From: Collinsella sp.
GTDB lineage: Bacteria; Actinomycetota; Coriobacteriia; Coriobacteriales; Coriobacteriaceae
Assembly (NCBI GenBank): GCA_018381235.1
Contig: JAGZSF010000008.1
Coordinates: 62,001-126,000, forward strand
DNA length: 64,000 nucleotides
Reading direction: 5' to 3'
Position numbers and translations under genes: made by a program. The notes beneath the pieces are model-generated. The model made no database searches. It had not been told where the DNA came from and saw only the letters and a program-made list of their open reading frames with translations. Position 1 is the first letter of the stretch. Each line of letters begins with the position of its first letter. Of this stretch, positions 41,729-49,394 are shown piece by piece.

Positions 41729-41750
41729 ATAGTTAGAGCTATCTAACTAT
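41729..41750. promoter_or_regulatory. Palindromic operator before the methyltransferase cluster
   Basis: ATAGTTAGA and TCTAACTAT are perfect arms around 4 bases. AT-rich 22-base dyads of this type are bound by MarR or TetR repressors. No such regulator gene is next to it, so the cluster may have lost it. Confidence 0.65.
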
Positions 41751-42330
41751 AACAAACGAATCATGCAGTAAGATTAGGCTAACCTTATTTTCTTGGCAAA
41801 GATGCATCTCTCCGGTTTTCGCTTATAACGGCGCGAGTCAGATACTAGGCTGGAGCTGAAGAAGAAGCTTGGTGGACAGGTGGGTCGATGCCGGTTCCCG
41901 GAACGGTGATCCAGCCAATTACACCAGGGCTCTAGTCATTGAGTGGGAGTAGGCTGACAGGGATTTGACCTGCACTTTTGAGTGCCGCACTGTACCGCTG
42001 AGTTTCGTTTCGTACGTGAGTCACGGCAAAGCCGCCAGCGACGGCGGTGGGTAAAAACGATCATCGAGTCTCCGTTCCCGCGTTGGGACGGAGCTTTTTC
42101 TTTGTCGTTTCACTCCCTTTTACCTGCGATTATTTTCATTTAGGAGCTTGCGTGCTATTCAGGAGTGAAAAGACCCGACAGTGGTCTGATATTGAAAGCT
42201 CCATGCCCCCCAGCGTAGGGCGAGAGTAGCCTTTGCAAACCCTCCCGATATTAAGTTGACAGCTGAATATAGCTGTTTACCTCGGGGTTATAATCGCCTC
42301 AACCATATATTTCCTCTAGATAGGTTGCCC
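41751..42330. other. Non-coding stretch with attachment-like copy 2
   Basis: No complete gene. Bases 41941-41951 repeat the guaA-end core GAGTGGGAGTA, followed by GGCTGACAGGGATTTGACC, a shortened version of the tract after copy 3. A 30-residue frame without a start ends in IEWE-stop at this core, like GuaA. A hairpin (TCTCCGTTCC...GGGACGGAG, about 42068-42094) followed by TTTTTC is a likely plus-strand terminator. A TATAAT box at 42289-42294 may serve the next gene. Confidence 0.6.
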
Positions 42331-42981
42331 ATGATGTTCAACACCGCCGAATCGCTTCTTATTGTCGAGGCCGGAAACACCGGCAAGTTCTCCAAGCTTC
42401 TCTACAACATGATTGGAAAGAACGATGACACAGAGGCTGGTCCGACCGGCCCCGTCGACGGCAGCGTCGATGCCTCCATCTTCAACGAGGGCCAGTTTGC
42501 TCAGACCGCCATCTCGTCGAGTCAGAAGGTCGTCTTCATCGGCTGGTCGGAAGGCACCGGAGACTACATCGACGCGATTCGGCTCGACAACCCCGAAGCC
42601 ATCGACGAGGAAGGCGTCTACATCGGCGTGAGCGGGAACCACGCCTGCATCACAGTGAATACCGAGCCGCCTTCCAAGGAGGACTACTGGAAGTTCCTCG
42701 AAAGGGCAAGGGAGCATGGCATGGAGTTCGATGACCTTCTCGCGGCCCTGCGCCCCGGAGAGGAGGCGGTGGAACCCGAAGAAAGCAATGATTCCAATCC
42801 CGTGCTTGGTTTTGCCAAAATGGTAGGCAAGACCATCGGGAGGGCTGCCGCCGATGGCGCGAACGGCATCAACCAGGCCGTCGTCCTCCATCAGAAGGCG
42901 GGCGAGATCCGCGACCAACGCTACCAGTACGCTGTGAAACGCTTCTACCACGAGAAGCTCAAGAGCTTCGTCGAGGCGTAG
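42331..42981 (+). CDS. Unknown protein, first gene of a two-gene island unit
   Basis: A 216-residue protein I cannot assign. The first 110 residues alternate strands and turns (AESLLIVEAGNTGKFSKLL; KVVFIGWSEGTGDYIDAIRL; GVYIGVSGNHACITV), which suggests a PH-like or SH3-like beta domain. The C-terminal half is helical and Ala/Gly-rich (KMVGKTIGRAAADGANGINQ). No signal peptide. Two ATG codons stand at 42331 and 42334 with GATAGG upstream. The next gene starts 3 bases after the stop, so the pair is coupled. Confidence 0.65.
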   Translation: MMFNTAESLLIVEAGNTGKFSKLLYNMIGKNDDTEAGPTGPVDGSVDASIFNEGQFAQTAISSSQKVVFIGWSEGTGDYIDAIRLDNPEAIDEEGVYIGVSGNHACITVNTEPPSKEDYWKFLERAREHGMEFDDLLAALRPGEEAVEPEESNDSNPVLGFAKMVGKTIGRAAADGANGINQAVVLHQKAGEIRDQRYQYAVKRFYHEKLKSFVEA

Positions 42982-42983
42982 GG

Positions 42984-44516
42984 ATGAACGATTTCGACAA
43001 GGGGTTCGAGTTCTCCGCGCGCCATGCCGCCGCCGTGCCCGCCGGGATGGATGCTGCGAGCTGGGTGAACAGCGTGGAGGCCGCCATCGAGGAGCTGTAC
43101 TCCGCGATGAACTCCTACGACCACTACAAAAACAGCAAGGCGGCGCAGGACTCCCTCAAGGGATTCCTGGCGGAGGAATGGGCCTTTGGGACGGCGAACG
43201 TCGACGCTGCCGTTAAGAGGGTCGACGCCAAGGGCATCAGGCTCGACTCGCACGACCTCGGGTCTGCGGATGTGGCCTGGGGCGCCGATCAGTACCAGCT
43301 CAAGTTCCTGACCGACCCGAAGAACATCGCGCGCAAGCTCGCGACGACGCTTCGCGATTCGTGCAACGGCAGGCCGAAAAGATATGCGGATCTCTCTTTT
43401 GACGAGTGGGCCGTCGAGAAGGGCTTCGCGGGCAAAACCCCAGACGACTTGCTCTACGGCGACATGGGCGGCCTGATCCCGTCGGACAAGCTTGAAGCAG
43501 CCAAGCAGTACACGCTGATACGCATCGAGCGCGCGAAAGGCCGCGGCTTGGACGAAGAGGTGCAGCGCTGGACGAAGGTGCGCGACAACCTGACGGACCG
43601 AATCGAGACACCTGAGGGCGTCGAGGGCAGGCCCGCCACGAACGAGGAGATGCGCCGAAAGGCGATCGACGTCTCGAACAAGAAGAAGCTCGACCCCGCA
43701 GACGACGGCATGACCACGTCCCAACTAATCGCTGCGAGCGACATAGTGAAGCAATCGCTCAAGGCCGGCGGCACAGCCGCCGCCCTGAGCGCCGCCCTGA
43801 GCGTTGCCCCCGAGATCTACCGCGCCATCGATTACCTGATCGCAGAAGGAGAAATCGACGACGAGCACTTGAAGTCCATCGGGACGGCGGCATGCGCCGG
43901 CGCCACCAACGGGTTCGTGTCCGGATCGGCGACCGCGGCAATCACTGCCGCAGCAGCAAAGGGCGCCTTCGGCGAGATGGTAAAGGCCGCCGCAATGGGA
44001 TCGAGGGGCGCGAACGTCATCGCATCACTCGTCGTGCTAACCATGGAGACGTGCCGAAACTCCTATCTCGTGGCGTCGGGGAGGATCGAGCCCGTCGAGA
44101 TGGCGAGCAACATGGGCCAATCCGTGTTCTCAACCGTCATGATGCTCGGCGGAGCCGCTGTCGCGACCGCCCTGACAGGCGGGGCGACCCTCCCTGTGCT
44201 CATCGGATCCTTCGTCGGCGGAGCGGCGGGAAGCATGGCGTTCAAGCCCGTCTCGTCTTGCGTCATGAAGGTGTGCGTCGATTCCGGCGTCACATTCTTT
44301 GGCCTCATCGAGCAAGACTACGAGGTTCCCCAGCACCTGCTTTCGATGCTCGGCATCAAAGGGGCGAGCATTAAAACGGCAAGGGTAAAGACAGCCGCCG
44401 TTTCGACGGCGCCCCGACTCTCTGCGCCATCCGTGAAAACGGCGTGCCTGCACACCGCAGACGTCGTCTTCTTTGAGCGAGGGCTCGTCGGCGTCAACAA
44501 GGTTGCATATTCGTAG
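42984..44516 (+). CDS. Large Gly/Ala-rich protein of unknown function, island cargo
   Basis: A 510-residue protein. Residues 1-240 are charged and helical with a conserved-looking core (EEWAFGTANVDAAV; GSADVAWGADQYQLKF; LIPSDKLEAAKQY). Residues 250-440 hold several long Ala/Gly helices (LKAGGTAAALSAALS; GGAAVATALTGGATLPVLIG) that could insert in a membrane. The tail is rich in KTA repeats. From memory, proteins with this layout occur as cargo of mobile elements in many gut bacteria, but I know no function. Coupling to the preceding gene suggests a two-part system; a defence or effector role is speculation. Confidence 0.65.
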   Translation: MNDFDKGFEFSARHAAAVPAGMDAASWVNSVEAAIEELYSAMNSYDHYKNSKAAQDSLKGFLAEEWAFGTANVDAAVKRVDAKGIRLDSHDLGSADVAWGADQYQLKFLTDPKNIARKLATTLRDSCNGRPKRYADLSFDEWAVEKGFAGKTPDDLLYGDMGGLIPSDKLEAAKQYTLIRIERAKGRGLDEEVQRWTKVRDNLTDRIETPEGVEGRPATNEEMRRKAIDVSNKKKLDPADDGMTTSQLIAASDIVKQSLKAGGTAAALSAALSVAPEIYRAIDYLIAEGEIDDEHLKSIGTAACAGATNGFVSGSATAAITAAAAKGAFGEMVKAAAMGSRGANVIASLVVLTMETCRNSYLVASGRIEPVEMASNMGQSVFSTVMMLGGAAVATALTGGATLPVLIGSFVGGAAGSMAFKPVSSCVMKVCVDSGVTFFGLIEQDYEVPQHLLSMLGIKGASIKTARVKTAAVSTAPRLSAPSVKTACLHTADVVFFERGLVGVNKVAYS

Positions 44517-44535
44517 GGCGATGCCGGTGCGCATG

Positions 44536-44601
44536 AAGCGACCTGCGGTTTCGCAAATCAATCGAGCCATTTCTGAACCCGCGAATAAGGGGTTGATTCG
44601 C
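44536..44601 (+). repeat. Left direct repeat flanking the DUF3800 cassette
   Basis: About 66 bases (GCGACCTGCGGTTTCGC ... GATTCGC) that recur at 45698-45764 with scattered changes. Each copy ends in a small palindrome (GCGAAT ... ATTCGC). Confidence 0.75.
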
Positions 44602-44805
44602 ACATCGGACACTTAAGACCTCGCGAACAGAATGCATGCGCTACAATGCAAACCAGTTAGCCTCGGTACGACCGCTGATGCAAGTCGCCGGGGCTCACTT
44701 GCTTCAGCAGGCAAGTTGCCCGTACGGAACACGCCGACAATCGGCGGGGGCATGCTGCACCTCGGAATCTCCAGTGCCAGAAACCCACTCGCGTTGCGGG
44801 AATCC
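44602..44805. other. Non-coding stretch rich in small hairpins
   Basis: No coding frame is convincing. Hairpins include ACTTGC...GCAAGT (44697-44716) and CGCCGACAATCGGCG (44736-44750). A TACAAT box near 44641 could start a transcript. It may be part of a longer leader or a separate small RNA. Confidence 0.35.
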
Positions 44806-44834
44806 TTGCATAGCCGGCTTAGATCTGGTATAAG
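44806..44834 (+). promoter_or_regulatory. Promoter of the DUF3800 leader
   Basis: TTGCAT (44806-44811) and TATAAG (44829-44834) are separated by exactly 17 bases, a near-consensus housekeeping promoter. The expected start is about 44841, the first base of a hairpin. Confidence 0.7.
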
Positions 44835-44840
44835 AATTTT

Positions 44841-44895
44841 GGTGGCTGTTTCAGCTACCTCCAAGTGCCGGGGGCTTATCCCCCGGCTTTTATTC
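44841..44895 (+). ncRNA. Structured leader RNA upstream of DUF3800, ending in a terminator
   Basis: Starting at the predicted first base, two hairpins follow: GGTGGCTG-TTT-CAGCTACC (44841-44859) and GCCGGGGG-CTTAT-CCCCCGGC (44867-44887), then TTTTATT, a complete intrinsic terminator placed 17 bases before the ribosome site of DUF3800. This implies attenuation or a separate small RNA. Comparative RNA studies have defined several numbered DUF3800 RNA motifs upstream of such genes; whether this one belongs to a known class needs a covariance search. Confidence 0.7.
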
Positions 44896-44911
44896 TATCC
44901 AGGGGCATATA

Positions 44912-45589
44912 TTGGCGCGAGACCTGAGCATATTCGTCGACGAGAGCGGCGATCGGGGCGGAAAGGCTCGGTACTACCTTTTGACCCTCGTGGTCCACGA
45001 CCAGTCGGAGGGCATTGCCGACAAGGTCTCCCGATACGAGCAGTCCCTCGCCAGCTCCGACCTCCCGAACATACCGTTCCATTCTGAGCCGCTGCTGAAC
45101 GGCCACGGGCCGTACGAGGGGATCGACCTGCAGGCGCGCAAGAAGATGCTGTACTCGTTCAACGTTCTGGTTCAGCGCCTTCCCGTCTCCTATAGAACGT
45201 TCGTCTACCGCAGAAGCGAGTTCGAGGATCTGGCAAAGCTCACCTCGCGCATGAAGCGCGATATTTCGGGCCTTTTGTTTGATCGCTTAGAATTCTTTCA
45301 AAGCTTCGACGAGGTGAAGGTCTATTACGACAACGGCCAGGACATCGTGAAACAGGCGCTCGACCAGTCGATCGGCTTCGTGCTTTCCAAAGGGGTCGTC
45401 GAGCGGCGCAAGACTTCGATGACCGACTACCGTCTCGAGCAAGCAGCGGACTACCTCTGCACCATCGAGCTTGCGGCGGTCAAGTACGCGGCGAAGGAAG
45501 ACGGCGAGACTTACAACAAGTTCTTCGGCGGCATAGGCACGTTCAAGAAGAACTGGCTCAAGCAAGCGCGCCGCAAGATGATCAAGTAG
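44912..45589 (+). CDS. DUF3800 protein (RNase H-like fold predicted)
   Basis: A 225-residue DUF3800 protein. The N-terminal IFVDESGD motif (about 6-13) with its acidic pair is the family hallmark and resembles RNase H-like nucleases; a later D/E-rich strand and the C-terminal ADYLCTIELAAVKY helix are also typical. The start is TTG at 44912 with AGGGG 6 bases upstream. It is the only protein in a cassette bounded by 66-base direct repeats and is preceded by a terminator-forming leader. A truncated second copy lies at 31922. Function is unknown; DUF3800 genes are common in mobile and defence regions. Confidence 0.85.
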   Translation: MARDLSIFVDESGDRGGKARYYLLTLVVHDQSEGIADKVSRYEQSLASSDLPNIPFHSEPLLNGHGPYEGIDLQARKKMLYSFNVLVQRLPVSYRTFVYRRSEFEDLAKLTSRMKRDISGLLFDRLEFFQSFDEVKVYYDNGQDIVKQALDQSIGFVLSKGVVERRKTSMTDYRLEQAADYLCTIELAAVKYAAKEDGETYNKFFGGIGTFKKNWLKQARRKMIK

Positions 45590-46045
45590 CGGGATGCTGC
45601 CAAGGGGGCTTTTCCGCCCCTGTCCTCTGATCTCCCGAATCACCCTTTTCCAAGCCGCTCGCTACGAACCCCGGCGGAAACCAGGGAGTGATTAAAGGAG
45701 CGACCTGCGGTTTTGCGAATCAATTGAGGCATTCCCGAAATTGCGAATCAAGGGCCTGATTCGCCCAAATTGCGCACGAATCAGCCCTTAGGCGGTACGA
45801 CGCGACACGCATCGACAACACTCGGACTGGACTAGCCGCTGAATGGGAATAGAAATAGAACATTTGTTCTTGTTTTTCATACGGATTCGTACGGTTCCGA
45901 TGGCGATTGATGGGGGCGTTTCGCAACCACCGCACCTGCAAGCCACATGGTTTCACAATCGGGCAAAAACTCAGAAGGCTCCTCGTGAAAAACGAGGAGC
46001 CTTCCCGTTTCCTTCGGCGCGGGCGGATCGGGACGGAGCGCCGAT
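45590..46045. other. Non-coding stretch: right direct repeat and terminators
   Basis: No gene. It holds a small hairpin after DUF3800 (GGGGC...GCCCC, about 45604-45620), the right copy of the cassette repeat (45698-45764) with its GCGAATCA...TGATTCGC palindrome, and a strong terminator at 45975-46003 (AAGGCTCCTCGT / ACGAGGAGCCTT) for the Fe-ADH gene on the minus strand. CTGAATGGGAATAG at 45838-45851 weakly resembles the guaA-end core. Confidence 0.6.
45698..45764 (+). repeat. Right direct repeat flanking the DUF3800 cassette
   Basis: Matches 44536-44601 over about 66 bases (GCGACCTGCGGTTTTGC ... GATTCGC) in the same orientation. Confidence 0.75.
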
Positions 46046-47209
46046 CTAGAGGCACTCGGTCAGAATCTGGAACACCTCGCTGCGCTCCAGTTTCTTGGCG
46101 CAGCCGTCGGTGAGCACGCAGGTGTCCGCAACCTTGTGCAGCGTCTCGTCGGATGCGTCGGAGCCCATCTCGGCGAAGCTCGTGGGAAGCCCCATCTCGC
46201 CGATGAACGTCTGCAGGCGGTCGATGCCCTCCAGCGCCACCGTAAGGTCGTCTTTGCCCTTGGCGTCGACGCCCCACACCTCGCGCGCCCAGCGGGCGAA
46301 CTGCGCGGGCGCCTCGGGGACCAGGTGGCGGTAGAGCGCAGGGTGGATGACCGCGAGGCCCATTCCGTGGTTGGTGTGGGTGTACGCGCCGTACTGGTGC
46401 TGGATCATGTGCGCCTGGAAGTCCGTTGACTTGCCGATCTTGAGCACGCCGTTCTCGGCCATAGCGGAGTCGTATACGAGCTCGCTGAGCGCCTCGAGGT
46501 TCTGATTGTCGTCCGCGATGATCCGCATGTTGCGGATGACGTTACACTGGATGGCGAGGTTGATGTCGTCGGTGACATTGCGCCCGCGCGGGCTTCCGAA
46601 ATAGCTCTCCATGCAGTGCGAGAGCGTGTCGAACGCGCCACTCATGAACTGCGCGTGCGGTACGGTGAGCGTGAGCGCCGGGTCAAGCGCCGCCCACGAG
46701 GGCAACGCGCCGAAGAAGGCGCCCTTCACGTGCGTCTCCTCGTTGGTGATGACGGCGCCGTTGTTCTGCTCGGCGCCCGTGCCGGAGAGCGTTACGATGC
46801 AGCCCATGGGGATGAACGAGCTCGGCATCTTGCCGTCGACGTGCTCGAACGTCTCGATGTTCTCGTCAAGCATCGCCTGCGCGGAGACCACCTTGCAGCA
46901 GTCGAAGACCGACCCGCCGCCGACGGCGAGAATGAAGTCGACCTGCTCCTCGCGTGCGAGCGCGGCGCCCTCCTGGCACTTCTCGTAGGTCGGGTTGGGC
47001 ATGATGCCGCCGAAGTCCACCACGCGCTTGCCGGCGCCCGTGAGCTTCTCGACTACGTGGTCGTAGACGCCGGTCCGCTTGACCGAGCCTCCGCCGTAGG
47101 CGAGCATCACTGTCTTGCCCATGGCACCCATCTCGGCGTCGAGTGCCTGGTCCATGGCCCCCTCGCCGAAGTAGTTCCTGACCGGGTAGTCGTACGTGAA
47201 TGAGTTCAT
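46046..47209 (-). CDS. Iron-containing alcohol dehydrogenase (butanol dehydrogenase type)
   Basis: A 387-residue group III alcohol dehydrogenase of the BdhA/YqhD type. It has AVGGGSVFDCCKVV (NADPH-type dinucleotide site), FDTLSHCMESYFG and the His ligands in AHMIQHQYGAYTHTNHG. YqhD-type enzymes reduce a broad range of aldehydes with NADPH. AGGAGG precedes the ATG at 47209; the frame to 47284 lacks a site. Two aldo/keto reductases lie upstream on the same strand, so the set looks like an aldehyde-handling operon under the divergent LysR. Confidence 0.9.
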   Translation of the reverse strand: MNSFTYDYPVRNYFGEGAMDQALDAEMGAMGKTVMLAYGGGSVKRTGVYDHVVEKLTGAGKRVVDFGGIMPNPTYEKCQEGAALAREEQVDFILAVGGGSVFDCCKVVSAQAMLDENIETFEHVDGKMPSSFIPMGCIVTLSGTGAEQNNGAVITNEETHVKGAFFGALPSWAALDPALTLTVPHAQFMSGAFDTLSHCMESYFGSPRGRNVTDDINLAIQCNVIRNMRIIADDNQNLEALSELVYDSAMAENGVLKIGKSTDFQAHMIQHQYGAYTHTNHGMGLAVIHPALYRHLVPEAPAQFARWAREVWGVDAKGKDDLTVALEGIDRLQTFIGEMGLPTSFAEMGSDASDETLHKVADTCVLTDGCAKKLERSEVFQILTECL

Positions 47210-47253
47210 GGCAATTCCTCCTAGTAAGTTATCAGTGTGGTCTGACCGCTCGT

Positions 47254-48105
47254 CTACACGTTGCGCACGAGCTCGGACATCCATTCGATGGTGGCGGGGT
47301 CGTGGTGGTCGAAGAACGCGCTGCGCCCGGTGTCGAGCGCGGCGATGGCGACCATCTCGTCGTCGCCCAGCGCGAAGTCGAAGACGTCGAAGTTCTGCTC
47401 CATGCGATCGCGGTGCGTGCTCTTAGGGATGCAGACCACACCGCGCTGCAGCAGCCAGCGCAACACGACCTGGGCGACCGTCTTGCCGTGCGCCTCGCCG
47501 ATGCGAGCGAGGATCTCGTTGCGGAAGAGGTCGTTTCTGCCCTCCGCAAAGGGCGCCCAACCCTCCATGGCCACCTCCTTGCCGGCCATGTACTCCTGCG
47601 CCTCGCGCTGCTGGAAGAACACGTTGCACTCGACTTGGTTCACGGCGGGGGCGATGCGGTTGAACGAGATGAGGTTTGCGAGGTGATCGGGGTAGAAGTT
47701 AGCTGTGCCTATGGCGCGGATAACGCCCTGCTCGTAGAGCTCCTCCATGGCGCGCCACGCGCCGAAGACGTCGCCGAACGGCTGATGGATGAGGTAGAGA
47801 TCGACGTAGTCGAGCCCCAGCCGCTTGAGCGACGCGTCGAAGCCGCGCTTGGCCCCCTCGTAGCTCACATCCGACATCCACAGCTTGGTCGTCACGAACA
47901 CCTCGTCGCGCGGCAGGCCGCTCGCACGAATGGCGGCCCCGACCGCCTCTTCGTTGCCGTAGCTCGCGGCCGTGTCGAGCAGCCGGTAGCCGACCGAGAG
48001 CGCGTCCTCCACGGCGCGCTGGCATCCCGCGGCGTCCGGGATCTGGTACACGCCGAAGCCGAGCTGCGGCATCCTGACGCCGTTGTTCAAGGTGATGTAG
48101 TCCAT
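47254..48105 (-). CDS. Aldo/keto reductase
   Basis: A 283-residue AKR of the 2,5-diketo-gluconate reductase/prostaglandin F synthase type. The catalytic tetrad is visible: Asp in LLDTAASYGNE, Tyr in the same segment, Lys in TTKLW and His in LIHQPFG. The C-terminal IPKSTHRDRMEQN motif binds the NADPH phosphate. ATG at 48105 follows AAGGAAGG. It is followed after 44 bases by the Fe-ADH. Substrate unknown. Confidence 0.9.
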   Translation of the reverse strand: MDYITLNNGVRMPQLGFGVYQIPDAAGCQRAVEDALSVGYRLLDTAASYGNEEAVGAAIRASGLPRDEVFVTTKLWMSDVSYEGAKRGFDASLKRLGLDYVDLYLIHQPFGDVFGAWRAMEELYEQGVIRAIGTANFYPDHLANLISFNRIAPAVNQVECNVFFQQREAQEYMAGKEVAMEGWAPFAEGRNDLFRNEILARIGEAHGKTVAQVVLRWLLQRGVVCIPKSTHRDRMEQNFDVFDFALGDDEMVAIAALDTGRSAFFDHHDPATIEWMSELVRNV

Positions 48106-48210
48106 GGTGCCTTCCTTTCTCGCAACTTGACGCATCCACCATACGAGGGGTGCCGCGCCGGCGGAAGTTTCCGTTGGTGAGGGTTCTATAACGCTGGGGT
48201 GCGCACGGGG

Positions 48211-48416
48211 CTATAACCCGCAGGTTCTAGGCGTCACCTCAAAGAGATCGGCGCCGAGCTCGTCGGCAATGGTCTGAGCTACGACAGCGGTGTGGCTCTG
48301 TGCCGAGTAGTAGGCCACGAGGACGTTGCCGTCTGCAGCGGGCACTGCGGCGGGCTCATCCTCGACAGTCGACTGGTCCTCGGCGGCGGCTTGGTTGGTC
48401 CGTTGTCGTCTGAGTG
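48211..48416 (-). pseudogene. Flavodoxin fragment
   Basis: The minus-strand frame ending at TAG 48211 carries a low-complexity acidic linker and then a flavodoxin N-terminus (GNVLVAYYSAQSHTAVVAQT) of the lipoprotein-flavodoxin type. It ends about 35 residues into the flavodoxin domain and lacks a start and signal peptide, since the AKR stop directly precedes it. It is a remnant of a flavodoxin gene once in this operon. Its end overlaps a dyad (CTATAACC-CGCA-GGTTCTAG, 48211-48230) that could be a LysR site. Confidence 0.7.
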
Positions 48417-49265
48417 CTACTCCTGCGCGTTGAAATCGGGGCGTATGGCCAGGTAGCCCGCGAGTGCTTCCTCAGTGGCGGTGTAGTAGGTCATGGTCCC
48501 GTCGAGCTTGGCAATCTCGGTCATCTCGTCTTCGGTGAGGGAGAAGTCGAAGATGTTCGCGTTGTCGGCGATGTGGGCGGGGTTCTTGGAGCCGGGGATG
48601 ATGGAGGTACCCATCTGCACGTGCCAGCGCAGGATCACCTGGGCCGGGGTCTTGCCGTACTTCTCGGCGAGAGCGACGAAGACAGGCTCCTCCAGAAGAC
48701 CTTTGTCGCCGTGGCCGAGCGGGTACCACGCCTCGATCACCGTGCCGTACGGCGCGAGGTAGGCGCGCAGGTCGCGCTGGGCGTGGTAGGGGTGGCACTC
48801 AACGGTCACGAGCTGCGGCTTGATGTCGGCGACCTCGATGACCTCGGCGATCTTGCCTTGCGGGAAGTTGGAGAGGCCGAGGGCGCGTACCTTGCCTGCG
48901 CGGTACGCCTCTTCCATCGTGTGCCACGCGGCCAGGTAGTCGCCTACCGGCTGGTGCAGGATGAGCATGTCGACGTAGTCGAGCCCCAGGCGCTGGAGCG
49001 TGGCGTCCACCGCCGGCATGCCCGCGTCGTAGACGCTCGGCCAGAGCTTGGTGGAGACGAAGATCTTGTCGCGCGCGATGCCGCTCTTGGCGATGGCACG
49101 GCCCACGGCGCGCTCGTTCATGTAGGCGTTGGCGGTGTCGATGTGTTCGTAGCCAGCCGCGAGCGCGGCGGTTGCGGCCGCCTCGGCCTCGGCCGGGGTC
49201 ATGAGGAAGGTGCCCAAACCTTCGATGGGCATCTCTACGTCGTTGTTGAGCTTCAGATACTCCAT
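48417..49265 (-). CDS. Aldo/keto reductase
   Basis: A 282-residue AKR, paralogous to the one downstream. Tetrad residues: Asp and Tyr in HIDTANAYMNE, Lys in STKLWP, His in LILHQPVGDY; cofactor motif IPGSKNPAHIADN. AGGAGG lies before the ATG at 49265. It is first in the minus-strand operon and divergent from the LysR gene, the classic arrangement for LysR control. Confidence 0.9.
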   Translation of the reverse strand: MEYLKLNNDVEMPIEGLGTFLMTPAEAEAAATAALAAGYEHIDTANAYMNERAVGRAIAKSGIARDKIFVSTKLWPSVYDAGMPAVDATLQRLGLDYVDMLILHQPVGDYLAAWHTMEEAYRAGKVRALGLSNFPQGKIAEVIEVADIKPQLVTVECHPYHAQRDLRAYLAPYGTVIEAWYPLGHGDKGLLEEPVFVALAEKYGKTPAQVILRWHVQMGTSIIPGSKNPAHIADNANIFDFSLTEDEMTEIAKLDGTMTYYTATEEALAGYLAIRPDFNAQE

Positions 49266-49346
49266 GGTCTCCTCCTTAATGGTGACTTTTCGAATACAAG
49301 GCTACGGCGTTTACTGACGTGCGAGAAGTTCACGTTGGAATGATGG

Positions 49347-49365
49347 ATATAACCATGGGGTATAT
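49347..49365. promoter_or_regulatory. Candidate LysR-type operator
   Basis: ATATAACC-ATG-GGGTATAT is an imperfect dyad in the divergent gap; a similar dyad (CTATAACC-CGCA-GGTTCTAG) lies at 48211-48230 before the second reductase gene. Confidence 0.5.
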
Positions 49366-49394
49366 ACGGCACATAATGCGTGACAGGAGGATCG

